From contig CASGAP010000004.1 in assembly GCA_949299515.1 (NCBI GenBank), positions 62,001-126,000 of the forward strand: a stretch of DNA of 64,000 nucleotides, written 5' to 3'. Origin of the DNA: an uncultured Desulfovibrionaceae bacterium (GTDB lineage: Bacteria; Desulfobacterota; Desulfovibrionia; Desulfovibrionales; Desulfovibrionaceae). Position numbers and translations under genes: made by a program. Below, one piece after another: positions 8,539-16,668 of the stretch (positions are counted from its first letter, which is position 1; each line of letters opens with the position of its first letter). The notes beneath the pieces are model-generated. The model worked only from the letters and a program-made list of their open reading frames with translations, did not search any database and was not told where the DNA came from.

Positions 8539-9375
8539 CTATAAAAAATATGCGCCGGCATAACCCACAACCCGGCTGCTGTCGCCCGAAGCCGACGCTG
8601 ACGTATCATAGCCCGCTATGCGGCATTCCCGCAAGCCCAAAGCTTTGGCGGCACGTATGCCGATATAGGCGCCGAGCACGCCGCACATACTGATATCATT
8701 ATCCATAACTGTTTGAATTAACATTTTTTCATCTAAAGACCGCAGCGCCTCCAGTGCCAAAAAATCCTTGCGGCGGTTTTCCTTTTCGGACGCAAAATGG
8801 TTCATATCGGAACTGACAACAAGCCCGACCTTGCTGTCGGCACGCATACATTCGGCAACTGCCGCCGCCATGGCGTCCAAATTTTCCAAACCCGCGAGGC
8901 CGACAGGCACAATGCTCAGGCTATCCCCGTACAAATACTGCAAAAACGGCAAAATAACCTCAACGGAATGTTCGCGGATATGCGCCGCGGTATCGGCGGC
9001 AAAACAAGGATAGCGCAGCAAAGCCGCGGCAGTGTCTTCCGCGGCAGGCACAATGCCGAGCGGCGTTTCAAAGCCGCCCCTGTCCCATACCGCACCGTGT
9101 CTGCCAAGCCCCGTATGATTGGGACAAAGCATAATCAATTTGCTTGGCAGTACAATCTCCGCGAGAGTCTTGGCTGTGACGGCACCGCTGTATATATGCC
9201 CGGCATGGGGCAGCAGGCATATGCGTACGGGAACGCGGCCAGCCTCTCCTGCCGTATGTTGCCCGGCCGTATTTTCCCCATGCAGAAACGGTGCAAAAAA
9301 TTTATGCATACTCTCACGCAACCCCTGCGGATTTTGCGGATAAAACAAACCTGCACAATATGCTTTGCGTATCAT
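8539..9375 (-). CDS. amrB: AmmeMemoRadiSam system protein B (MEMO1 family)
   Basis: 278 residues from ATG 9375 (GAGG upstream; a longer frame with extra N-terminal residues lacks one). Family motifs: LLPHAGHIYSGAVTAKTL, CPNHTGLG, REHSVEVILPFLQYLYG, SSDMNHF and a final CGVLGAYIG. The His/Asp/Cys set matches the metal-site residues of MEMO1 and of class III extradiol dioxygenases. In bacteria such proteins often sit with an AMMECR1 protein and a radical SAM protein; neither is next to it here. Function unknown. Confidence 0.88.
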   Translation of the reverse strand: MIRKAYCAGLFYPQNPQGLRESMHKFFAPFLHGENTAGQHTAGEAGRVPVRICLLPHAGHIYSGAVTAKTLAEIVLPSKLIMLCPNHTGLGRHGAVWDRGGFETPLGIVPAAEDTAAALLRYPCFAADTAAHIREHSVEVILPFLQYLYGDSLSIVPVGLAGLENLDAMAAAVAECMRADSKVGLVVSSDMNHFASEKENRRKDFLALEALRSLDEKMLIQTVMDNDISMCGVLGAYIGIRAAKALGLRECRIAGYDTSASASGDSSRVVGYAGAYFL

Positions 9376-9519
9376 TTTCAACCTCATGCGGCTATAGTTG
9401 TATAAAAATTGAACAGTGTATAAAATTCTTACCATTTTCCTGTCTGCAGAACCGGTCCTTTTCTAGGAACATAATAAATATTTTATTGTCTTTCAATAGG
9501 TTATCAATAAATATTTTCT

Positions 9520-9536
9520 TTGGCACGCTCTTTGCT
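9520..9536 (+). promoter_or_regulatory. Sigma-54 (RpoN) promoter for a small secreted protein
   Basis: TTGGCACGCTCTTTGCT matches the RpoN consensus TGGCACG-N4-TTGCW. GG (9522-9523) and GC (9534-9535) have the obligatory 12-bp register. The next gene downstream is the small exported protein at 9673. Confidence 0.75.
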
Positions 9537-9627
9537 ATTATCCTGTCAGGAAAAGTTGGTCATCATAGCTTATACAATCACTAAAAATTGTCTTCCTCAC
9601 AAACGCAATTTTTAGTTAGCTTTCCAA

Positions 9628-9657
9628 GAGTATAAACCTCATTGCAGGTTTATACTC
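9628..9657 (+). promoter_or_regulatory. Perfect 12-bp hairpin in the leader
   Basis: GAGTATAAACCT (9628-9639) and AGGTTTATACTC (9646-9657) are fully complementary with a 6-nt loop. No U-run follows, so it is not an intrinsic terminator. It ends 15 bp before the ATG at 9673 and would sit in the leader of an RpoN transcript. It may control translation or stability, or be an operator. Confidence 0.6.
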
Positions 9658-9672
9658 GCTTACGAGAAAAGT

Positions 9673-9957
9673 ATGCAAAAAATTACAGGAAACGCCTTTG
9701 CCGTATATGCCGTCTGGTTGATTTCTCTGTTTTTTGCCCCGTTATGTCTGGCTCAGACTTATGAAGCACTGCCCGACAGCGACGAGTTTTCATCACACGA
9801 AGTGTGGCAGGCTTCTTCCAACGATTACACGTTCCTGCAGTTTTTGGCGGAAATTCTTGCCAATCCGGAACAAAACGAAACAACGGAAACAAACCAAAAC
9901 AACAATATACAAAAAACAGACAATACTCCTCAGCAGACTAAATTTACAAACCATTAA
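9673..9957 (+). CDS. Small secreted protein of unknown function
   Basis: 94 residues. A classical signal peptide is seen at the start (MQKITGNAFAVYAVWLISLFFAPLCLA, cleavage likely before QTYEA). The mature part is about 67 residues, acidic first and then rich in Asn, Gln and Thr (NNNIQKTDNTPQQTKFTNH), probably disordered. I do not recognise a family. It stands alone between a sigma-54-type promoter with leader hairpin and a strong terminator, which argues that it is a real, regulated gene. Confidence 0.65.
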   Translation: MQKITGNAFAVYAVWLISLFFAPLCLAQTYEALPDSDEFSSHEVWQASSNDYTFLQFLAEILANPEQNETTETNQNNNIQKTDNTPQQTKFTNH

Positions 9958-9971
9958 CCAACCCCTTATCA

Positions 9972-10044
9972 GTAGACTTTATTGGTCTCAAAGTCTACAC
10001 TCCCCCAAAAGCACTTGGCTCCCCCCCAAGTGCTTATTTTTTTA
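9972..10044 (+). terminator. Tandem hairpins with rho-independent terminator
   Basis: The first hairpin is GTAGACTTT / AAAGTCTAC (9972-9998). The second, AAGCACTTGG / CCAAGTGCTT (10009-10035), is followed by a T-rich tail and is a strong terminator for the small secreted protein gene. The two stems are close together and perfect. Confidence 0.85.
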
Positions 10045-10102
10045 TTTGGCGCCGCAAAAAATATTCATCAAAAACAAGTATTCGTCGCGGCAGCATATTT
10101 CA

Positions 10103-11119
10103 TTAAGAGAAAAATTCCGCAATGATTTCGTCAAGTTCCGCAAAACTGCGGCATTTTATCAGCGCCTGGCGCACCTGTTTTGCGTTTTCCAGATGTCTGA
10201 CATAATGCGGCACTATGGTACGCATCTGCAGTACCGCGCGTTCCGGGCTGTATTCTTTGGCATAGGCAATATGCCGTTTAATGCATTCGAGCACATCGGC
10301 TTTTATCTGCTGCGGCGTTTTGGGAAAAAGATCCTCAACGGCGGGCAGCTCCAAACTTTTCAGCCCGTGTTCGGCCGCATGGCGCCACAGCATTTCATGC
10401 TCCCGAAAAATACGCGGATTGCTCATGGCGCCGCGCGCATACATCACGCCGTCCGCGCCCGTATCCAAAAGCACGCGCACCCCGTCGCGCGCAGTGAACA
10501 AATCGCCGCTGGCAATAACGGGAATGTCCAAAATTTCTTTCAGCCGCGCCAAAGCCGCATAGTCGGGCACGCCGGAAAATGCCTGTTTGGCGTAACGCGG
10601 GTGCAGGGTAATCCAGTCCGCGCCCAAATCCTGCAGACGCAGCGCCGCTTCCTCATACACGTTTTCGCCCAAATAATACCCGAGCCGAAGCTTAAAGCCC
10701 ACCGTATGGCCGCTGTCGCCGTGCACTTCGTCAATAACGCTTTTGGCCACCGCATAAAAATTGGGCAAATCTTTGAGCATAGCCGCCCCTGCGCCCGTTT
10801 TCGCCACCTTGTGCACGGAACAGCCCACGTTGACGTCATAATGCCTGAAACCGTATGTTTTGAGGATTTGCACGCTTTTTTGCATAAAATCCGGTTCCGC
10901 GCCGAAAATCTGCACGGCAAGCGGTTCGTCCTGCGCAGCGGTTCGCAAAAGATCCTGCGTATTTTTTCCGCCGTAAACCAAACCTTTGGCACTGACCATT
11001 TCCGTACAGGCGGCTTTGGCCCCGTAACTGCGGCAAAGCAGGCGGAAAGGCAGATCAGACCAGCCCGCAAGCGGAGCAAGCCAGGGCGTTTCGGGCCGTA
11101 TGGGCATTGAAGCGTGCAT
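10103..11119 (-). CDS. dus: tRNA-dihydrouridine synthase
   Basis: FMN enzyme that reduces uridine to dihydrouridine in tRNA D-loops. 338 residues. Motifs: LAPLAGWSDLPFR (FMN-side start), TEMVSAKGL, DVNVGCSVHKV with the catalytic cysteine (family usually GCP, here GCS), GAGAAML, ITLHPRYAKQAFSG, and IASGDLFTARD followed by GADGVMYARGAMSNP (phosphate binding). ATG 11119 has GGAG upstream. It lies 69 bp downstream of an ABC permease on the same strand. DusA/B/C class not decided. Confidence 0.9.
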   Translation of the reverse strand: MHASMPIRPETPWLAPLAGWSDLPFRLLCRSYGAKAACTEMVSAKGLVYGGKNTQDLLRTAAQDEPLAVQIFGAEPDFMQKSVQILKTYGFRHYDVNVGCSVHKVAKTGAGAAMLKDLPNFYAVAKSVIDEVHGDSGHTVGFKLRLGYYLGENVYEEAALRLQDLGADWITLHPRYAKQAFSGVPDYAALARLKEILDIPVIASGDLFTARDGVRVLLDTGADGVMYARGAMSNPRIFREHEMLWRHAAEHGLKSLELPAVEDLFPKTPQQIKADVLECIKRHIAYAKEYSPERAVLQMRTIVPHYVRHLENAKQVRQALIKCRSFAELDEIIAEFFS

Positions 11120-11188
11120 ATTTTCTCCGTAAATACAGTTTCCTGAAATTCATAAAAGCCTTTGTTCTGCCGCACGGACGGCAAAGCG

Positions 11189-12088
11189 TCAACAAAGCGG
11201 CTTCCATTTTATGGACGCCTCCAAGGCATGGCTGATTTTTTCCAGACAAAAACACAGCAAAAAATACAAAAATGCCGTAAGCACCCACAATTCCACCGTC
11301 CTGCCGCTGACGCTCATAAGCTCCATGCTCTGAAAAGTCAGCTCCTGCAGGGAAATTACGGAAGCAATGGCGCTGTCCTTCACCGTGCTTATGCTCTGCC
11401 CCGCCAAAGGAGCAAGACTTTGACGCAGAGCCTGCGGGGCAATAATGAAACGCCGTATCTGCCACGCACCGAGTCCGCTTGCCCTGCCTGCTTCCCACTG
11501 GCCGTAAGGAACGCTTTCGATGCCCGCACGCACAATTTCCGCAATATACGCGCCTTCGTACAGTCCCAGCGTCAAAACGCAGGCAGTCATGCGGTCCAGC
11601 TGGCCTTCCGGGGCGACAAGCAGATAAAACCATTCCCTATAAGCCGATTTGGCTATGGCATATTCCGCATTCAGCAAAAATTCCGTCAATACGGAAGAAG
11701 CGAAAAAAAAGACCAAAAACAGCAGAATCAAAGGCGGCATATTGCGCAGAACCAAAATATACAGCGTTCCCGGCAGAGCGGACAGTCCCTTTTTATGCGC
11801 CGCGGCAATGCCGACAAATGTGCCGCTGACAAAAGCCACAAGCAGGCACCAAAAACTCAGGCGCAGGGTCATGAAAACACCCTGCAGCAAAATACCCGGC
11901 TGCCAGCCGCCCTGCCCGTCGCCGCGCAGCACATAAGAAAACAGCCCTGCGGCACTGCCGCCGTCTTCCCAAAATCCCCAGACAAGCGGCACGCAGGCCA
12001 AAGCAAAGCCCGCAAGCAACAGCTTGTCCGTGCCGTTCATAGTGCGGAAGGTGCGTTTATAAGAACCTAAAATATATGCCATACCCAT
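11189..12088 (-). CDS. Polar amino acid ABC transporter permease (second subunit)
   Basis: 299 residues from ATG 12088; a TTG 42 bp upstream is less likely. It is a HisM/GlnP-type inner-membrane permease with several hydrophobic segments, the cytoplasmic EAA loop (QWEAGRASGLGAWQIRRFIIAPQALRQSLAP) and the signature LYEGAYIAEIVRAGIESVP. It is downstream of the binding protein and of the first permease on the same strand. A large hydrophilic insert (about residues 120-150) follows the second or third helix. No ATPase gene adjoins it. Confidence 0.88.
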   Translation of the reverse strand: MGMAYILGSYKRTFRTMNGTDKLLLAGFALACVPLVWGFWEDGGSAAGLFSYVLRGDGQGGWQPGILLQGVFMTLRLSFWCLLVAFVSGTFVGIAAAHKKGLSALPGTLYILVLRNMPPLILLFLVFFFASSVLTEFLLNAEYAIAKSAYREWFYLLVAPEGQLDRMTACVLTLGLYEGAYIAEIVRAGIESVPYGQWEAGRASGLGAWQIRRFIIAPQALRQSLAPLAGQSISTVKDSAIASVISLQELTFQSMELMSVSGRTVELWVLTAFLYFLLCFCLEKISHALEASIKWKPLC

Positions 12089-12175
12089 ATGCGGGAATAT
12101 CCTGCGCAGACAACGATGCGCCGCACCCAAAATGCGGCATAAGCCCGCAGCCAGTCCTATTCCGTTTTGTTATAC

Positions 12176-12216
12176 CGTTCTGCCCCAGCCATGCCCGTCC
12201 TGCTCACGGCAGAACG
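12176..12216 (-). promoter_or_regulatory. Intercistronic hairpin between binding protein and permease
   Basis: CGTTCTGCC / GGCAGAACG (9 bp, perfect) lies in the 150-bp gap after the binding-protein gene and lacks a T-run on either strand. Such hairpins often protect the upstream mRNA so that the binding protein is made in excess over the permease. Confidence 0.4.
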
Positions 12217-12239
12217 CAAAACCTGCGCAGACGCGGCTG

Positions 12240-13058
12240 CTAACGCAGGGGAATATCCTTCTGCCAGTCCGTGCCCATAAACCAGTAATCGCTGCGTTCC
12301 TTGAGCCAGCCGCTGGCGTTTTGGGTTATAATCCAGTTATTGAACACATTCAGCGTATCAAAATCGCCCTTGCGCACGGCAAAGCCCACAGGCTCCCTGT
12401 AGTTGTCCAATGCAAACGGGCGGAACAGCGTATTCGGATTTTTGGCAATTTCCAAAGCAGGCAAAGGACGGGAAGAAATAAAGGCGTGCGCCCTGCCGGA
12501 AAGCACTTCCTGTACTGCCGGGGCCTCTTCGTTAAAAACGCGCAGGGTGGCGTCAGGCAGATACTTTTTGGCATAGGCCGCCCCGGAAGAACCGTTGCGC
12601 ACCGCCACAACAACTTCTTTTTTGTTAAAATCCTCAAGGGTTTTAAGCTGTGCCGCCTTTTCTTTGTTGGCAACCATATCCATAACCGCATAATCATAGG
12701 GAACCGTAAAATTAACCGTCAGGTTGCGTTTGGGCGTGGACCCCATGCCGCCGATGATCACGTCGAATTTTTTGGCAAGCAGGGCAGGAATGATGCCGTC
12801 CCAGTTGGTGGGCACAAGCTGCAGCTCCACGCCGAGGTCTGCGGCAAGCCTGCGCGCCACGTCAATTTCAAAGCCGATATACTCGCCGTTTTTATCCTGC
12901 ATGGCCCACGGCACAAAGGTAGAAAATCCCACGCGCAGCACTCCGCGTTCCGTAACGCTGTCCATAACGGACTTTTCCGCGGCGCCTGCCGTTCCCATAC
13001 CGCATATGCATACCGCAGCAAGCACAAAGGCCGCAATTTTTTTCAAAAAATTTTTCAT
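12240..13058 (-). CDS. Amino acid ABC transporter periplasmic binding protein
   Basis: 272 residues with a signal peptide (MKNFLKKIAAFVLAAVCICGMGTAGA, cleavage near AGA-AEK). The mature protein has the SBP_bac_3 pattern: GVLRVGFSTFVPWAMQDKNGEYIGFEIDVARRLA, PTNWDGIIPALLAKKFDVIIGGMGSTPKR, and VAVRNGSSGAAYAKKYLP. It captures a polar amino acid in the periplasm for the flanking permeases. ATG 13058 has AAGGAG upstream. Ligand not predictable from sequence alone. Confidence 0.92.
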   Translation of the reverse strand: MKNFLKKIAAFVLAAVCICGMGTAGAAEKSVMDSVTERGVLRVGFSTFVPWAMQDKNGEYIGFEIDVARRLAADLGVELQLVPTNWDGIIPALLAKKFDVIIGGMGSTPKRNLTVNFTVPYDYAVMDMVANKEKAAQLKTLEDFNKKEVVVAVRNGSSGAAYAKKYLPDATLRVFNEEAPAVQEVLSGRAHAFISSRPLPALEIAKNPNTLFRPFALDNYREPVGFAVRKGDFDTLNVFNNWIITQNASGWLKERSDYWFMGTDWQKDIPLR

Positions 13059-13087
13059 AGTTACTCCTTGTTGCGCTTACCGCGCCG

Positions 13088-13912
13088 TTACCGCCCCATA
13101 CGGGCATAATGCCGCATAAGCCAAAATCCGGGAATGCTGACAAAAAGCGTCAGCGCAAAGTACATAAACGCCGTAATTATCCATACTTCAAAGGACAGAT
13201 AGGTTTCCGAAATCACGGTGCGCGCCTGCAGCGTCAAATCCGCAACGGCTATGGCGCTGACCAGCGACGTGTCTTTAATCAGGGAAATAAGCTGACCGCA
13301 CAAACTGGGCATAACATTGCGCAAAACCTGCGGCAGAATTACAAAGCGCAGAGTTTTTGGCAGTGTCATGCCAAGACTGAAAGCAGCCTCCCACTGGGTA
13401 TGGGGCAAAGCCAGTATGCCGCCGCGCAGGATTTCCGCCAAATACACGCCCTCAAACAAAGCAAGGCAGAATACCGCCGCGGCAAACGGCGCCAAATGCA
13501 GCATATCCGCCGCCACAAAATAGAACAAAAACAGCTGTATCAGCAGCGGCGTATTGCGGATTGCCGAAACAACCGCACCGCCCGCACCGCGCAGCACAGG
13601 CGACGGGCTCAGCCGCATAAACGCAAGCACAAAAGCAAACAGCACGGAAAGAGCCATGCCGCAAACCGCCAAAAGCACGCTTACCCCAAGCCCCTGCAAA
13701 AGCACGCCGCTTTTGAAGCCGCCGTCAGTCCATACACCGATATAGCGCCATACCCGCGGCCACTGCCACGCATAGGAGCCGCTTGCCTGAGCATAAACCC
13801 ACCAGGCACAGCCTGCCATAAGCGCCACAAGCATAAGGGGAAGCAGAGACTTTTTCAGCGTGTCCCATGCAGACTCCCGGCTGCGGCCGGGATTATGTAT
13901 TATTTTTTCCAT
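13088..13912 (-). CDS. Polar amino acid ABC transporter permease (first subunit)
   Basis: 274 residues from ATG 13912; an upstream in-frame start would add a basic stretch without a ribosome-binding site. HisM/GlnP family: signature LFEGVYLAEILRGGILALP and EAA loop QWEAAFSLGMTLPKTLRFVILPQVLRNVMPS. The N-terminal part has an extra membrane anchor before the core. First gene of a four-gene run: permease, binding protein, permease, dus. The pair of permeases would form the heterodimeric channel. The ATPase must come from elsewhere. Confidence 0.88.
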   Translation of the reverse strand: MEKIIHNPGRSRESAWDTLKKSLLPLMLVALMAGCAWWVYAQASGSYAWQWPRVWRYIGVWTDGGFKSGVLLQGLGVSVLLAVCGMALSVLFAFVLAFMRLSPSPVLRGAGGAVVSAIRNTPLLIQLFLFYFVAADMLHLAPFAAAVFCLALFEGVYLAEILRGGILALPHTQWEAAFSLGMTLPKTLRFVILPQVLRNVMPSLCGQLISLIKDTSLVSAIAVADLTLQARTVISETYLSFEVWIITAFMYFALTLFVSIPGFWLMRHYARMGR

Positions 13913-14049
13913 AGCAGGAACAATTCCTTTTAATCTTTTGTATCCTTTCTTCCCTTTTTTCGTCAAGTTCTTGTCACCGCAAAATCCAAAACCGGACAAT
14001 CCCCATTTTTACAATACACAACACACTAAAATAACGTGATATTTTTATT

Positions 14050-14066
14050 TTGGCACTTCCTATGCT
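14050..14066 (+). promoter_or_regulatory. Sigma-54 (RpoN) promoter for fliJ-motE
   Basis: TTGGCACTTCCTATGCT has GG (14052-14053) and GC (14064-14065) exactly 12 bp apart, close to the TGGCAC-N5-TTGCW consensus. It is 24 bp upstream of fliJ. RpoN control is usual for flagellar genes in this group. Confidence 0.65.
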
Positions 14067-14090
14067 ATATTCAGGGCAAGGATAAAAACT

Positions 14091-14531
14091 ATGGCCGGGT
14101 TTAAATTTTCACTGGAAAAAGTTCTGAAATACAGGGAACAGCTTGAAAACGAAGCAAAAGCCCTCGCTGCAGGCCTGCAGCAAAAAAGCCAGGCCCTGAA
14201 AGACCGCTATGCGCAGCTGAAACAGGAAGAACGGCTCCAGGAACAAAAACTTGCCGCCACCCCGTTTTCCCAAAGCGGAGATCGCTGGCTGATTGATATG
14301 TACATCAAAGCGATACGGCAGGACATCGCCCAAACCCAAACCGACATAGCCAAAACCGACGCGGAGCTGGAACAGGCCAAGCGCGTGCTGGCGGAAAAGT
14401 CCAAAGACAGAAAAATAATGGAAAAGCTCAAAGAAAAACACTTTGAGCAATATAAAAAAGAAGAACAGCTGAAAGAACAGAGGAACTTAGATGAAATCGC
14501 AAGCATTCGATTCAAAGCGCAGACTTACTAA
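14091..14531 (+). CDS. fliJ: Flagellar export chaperone FliJ
   Basis: 146 residues, almost entirely one long coiled coil rich in Gln, Glu and Lys. The N-terminus FKFSLEKVLKYREQLENEAK is the FliJ signature. FliJ is the stalk of the flagellar type III export ATPase complex (with FliI/FliH) and links it to FlhA. The motE-like gene overlaps its 3' end by 41 bp, so translation is probably coupled. No other flagellar genes are near. Confidence 0.88.
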   Translation: MAGFKFSLEKVLKYREQLENEAKALAAGLQQKSQALKDRYAQLKQEERLQEQKLAATPFSQSGDRWLIDMYIKAIRQDIAQTQTDIAKTDAELEQAKRVLAEKSKDRKIMEKLKEKHFEQYKKEEQLKEQRNLDEIASIRFKAQTY

Positions 14532-15579
14532 CATCTGCTGTCTGATTGTGGCCCTCGGCCTTGTAAAACTTGTTTTCGGAGCCTACATTATGGCAGGCGG
14601 TTCGCTTTTTTCCTTTGACCGCGAAGAAAAAAGCCTTGATCCCAAAACCCAGGCTCTGGCAAAAGTCCGCGAACAGCAGCTGCTGGCGCTGAAAAAAGCC
14701 AATTCCGACTATGCTGTTTTTTCCGAAACCGCCGAAAAAAGTCAAAAGGCTGACACGGCAGCCGCTTGTACCGAAACAGCTGGCACAAAAACCGCCTCTG
14801 CCCCCATTCAGCAGGCACAAAAACAGCAAAGCCCTGCCCCGCACATAAAAAATCAGCAAAATGACCTGCACGTGCAGGCTGATTTGCTGGCACAGGCCTC
14901 TGCCGCCACCGTCGGCACCATGCAGGCCAAAACCCGCAGAGCCCTTTTGGACAATGCCTTCCAAAACGCCGACAATGACGCCAAAGAAGAGCTCGCCCAA
15001 AGCCTGGACAGCATAACTCCTCAGTATCAAAAAGAAAAATCTGGTTTTTCCTTTAGTCTTGTAGGCACGGCCCATGCCGCGGAAAAAAACAGCCAAAGCA
15101 GCATGGCCGTCAATCAAAATATTGACGCTCAGGGCGTGGACGCCAGCGAATACCGCCGTCCCGACCAAAGCCTCACCAGCACAAATATTCCCGTGCCCAC
15201 CATCGACAAGCCTTACGACTCTCCCAACGTGCTGAGCTACAAAGAAGCGGAACTCAACCAAAAAGAAGAAGAACTGCTCTCCCTGCAGGAACAGATGAAT
15301 TCCCGTATGCAGGAACTCAATAAACTGGAAGACAGACTGGGCGACATGGTACAGCAGGCCAACAGCGTGGAAGACGAAAAATACAGCCACCTCATCGCCA
15401 CCTATGCCGCCATGAAACCGCGCAAAGCCGCCGAAGCCCTTTCCACTTTGGACGAAAAAATCGCCGTTCGCATTCTTACCGGCATGAAAAGCAAACAATC
15501 CGGCGAAATCTTTTCCTATATGGACCCGGTGCAGGCCGCCCGTCTTTCCAAGGCCATGACAAAAATTTCCGCCTTTTAG
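14491..15579 (+). CDS. motE: MotE-family flagellar/motility protein
   Basis: 362 residues. One N-terminal membrane segment (about residues 14-34, ICCLIVALGLVKLVFGAYIM), then a long Gln/Ala/Lys-rich linker, then a coiled coil (ELNQKEEELLSLQEQMNSRMQ), then a C-terminal MgtE_N/MotE-type domain (YAAMKPRKAAEALSTLDEKIAVRILTGMKSKQSGEIFSYMD). MotE proteins are periplasmic chaperones of the flagellar stator MotC/MotB, as known for alphaproteobacteria; the role here is inferred. ATG 14491 has AGAGGA upstream and overlaps fliJ. Confidence 0.75.
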   Translation: MKSQAFDSKRRLTNICCLIVALGLVKLVFGAYIMAGGSLFSFDREEKSLDPKTQALAKVREQQLLALKKANSDYAVFSETAEKSQKADTAAACTETAGTKTASAPIQQAQKQQSPAPHIKNQQNDLHVQADLLAQASAATVGTMQAKTRRALLDNAFQNADNDAKEELAQSLDSITPQYQKEKSGFSFSLVGTAHAAEKNSQSSMAVNQNIDAQGVDASEYRRPDQSLTSTNIPVPTIDKPYDSPNVLSYKEAELNQKEEELLSLQEQMNSRMQELNKLEDRLGDMVQQANSVEDEKYSHLIATYAAMKPRKAAEALSTLDEKIAVRILTGMKSKQSGEIFSYMDPVQAARLSKAMTKISAF

Positions 15580-15652
15580 CAGACAGGTTTTCTGGCGAAT
15601 CAGGTTTTTATCCCAAAACAGGTTCCAGATAGTTCCTTTGTCCGTTCTTTGC

Positions 15653-15684
15653 AAAAAGCACTGTGTTTACACGGTGCTTTTTTT
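15653..15684 (+). terminator. Rho-independent terminator after motE
   Basis: AAAAAGCAC-TGTG-tta-CACG-GTGCTTTTTTT forms a stem with one mismatch and a run of seven T, 73 bp after the stop. Confidence 0.82.
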
Positions 15685-15726
15685 GCGTTATTTTCAAAAC
15701 GCGCCAAAACGCAGCAGAGGTTTTTT

Positions 15727-16623
15727 ATGTACGAATGCATACAGGCAGCCGAAAATACCTATTACATTGCCAGTCCCGTTAATATGGGCATTTACGTAGA
15801 CCGCAGAAGCGGCGAACCCGAAGCGTGGATTATCGACACGGGGCTTGACCCGCGCATCGGCAAAAAAATCGTCAGACAGATCCGCGAACACGGCTGGAAA
15901 CCCAAAGCAATCATCAATACCCACTGCCACGCCGACCATATCGGCGCCAATGCGTGGCTGCAGAAAGAATTTTCCATTCCCGTCTATTCCAGCGGACTGG
16001 ACTGCGTATTCATAGAAAACACCATTCTTTCCGCCATGGCGCTTTGGGGAGGCTATCCGCCCAAGGCCCTGCAGACCATGCCCTTTACCGCCCAAAACAG
16101 CAAAGTGCTGGACATTGCCGATGCAGACCTGCCGGAAGGTTTTGAAATAATACCCCTTTCCGGGCACAGCCTGTATATGTTCGGCATACGCACGCCCGAC
16201 AACGTCATTTTTACCGCCGACGAACTGTGCAGCCCGTATATTTTCGAAAAATACGGCATTTCCTTCAATTATTACGTAGAGGGCTATTTCAAAAGCCTGG
16301 ACGAAGCGGAAAAACTGCAGGCAAAGCTCTTTATTCCCGCCCACGGCGAACCCTTTGAAAACATCAGGGAACTTGTGGACATAAACCGCAGAGCCGTACT
16401 GGAAACACGGGAAAACATTCTGGCCGCGCTCAGCACGCCCCGTTCTTTTGATATGCTTTTGCAGGAACTTTTCAACCGTTACGGCATGAACCTGACGTTT
16501 TCCCAATACAGCGTCATAGGCTCCACGGTGCGCTCCTACCTTGCCTGGCTGTACGACGAAGGAAAAATAGAACCCCTCGTGCAGGACAACATTCTGTACT
16601 GGCAGACAAAAATAACAGCATAA
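15727..16623 (+). CDS. Metallo-beta-lactamase-fold hydrolase
   Basis: 298 residues from ATG 15727 (AGAGG 6 bp upstream); a longer frame starts inside the preceding terminator and is rejected. Zinc motif THCHADHIG (about residues 62-70), then IPLSGHSL, FTADEL and PAHGEPF supply the remaining ligands. After the MBL core comes a helical C-terminal region (about 70 residues) that resembles a winged-helix extension. Possible glyoxalase II-like or related thioester hydrolase; substrate unknown. Single gene with its own terminator. Confidence 0.85.
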   Translation: MYECIQAAENTYYIASPVNMGIYVDRRSGEPEAWIIDTGLDPRIGKKIVRQIREHGWKPKAIINTHCHADHIGANAWLQKEFSIPVYSSGLDCVFIENTILSAMALWGGYPPKALQTMPFTAQNSKVLDIADADLPEGFEIIPLSGHSLYMFGIRTPDNVIFTADELCSPYIFEKYGISFNYYVEGYFKSLDEAEKLQAKLFIPAHGEPFENIRELVDINRRAVLETRENILAALSTPRSFDMLLQELFNRYGMNLTFSQYSVIGSTVRSYLAWLYDEGKIEPLVQDNILYWQTKITA

Positions 16624-16648
16624 AAAAAGGGGAAATCCCCTTTTTTCT
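16624..16648. terminator. Bidirectional terminator
   Basis: AAAAAGGGG-aaat-CCCCTTTTTT directly after the MBL hydrolase stop. A-run and T-run on both sides let it serve this gene and the converging MATE gene. Confidence 0.85.
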
Positions 16649-16668
16649 TATCCGCGCACCGCGGCGCG

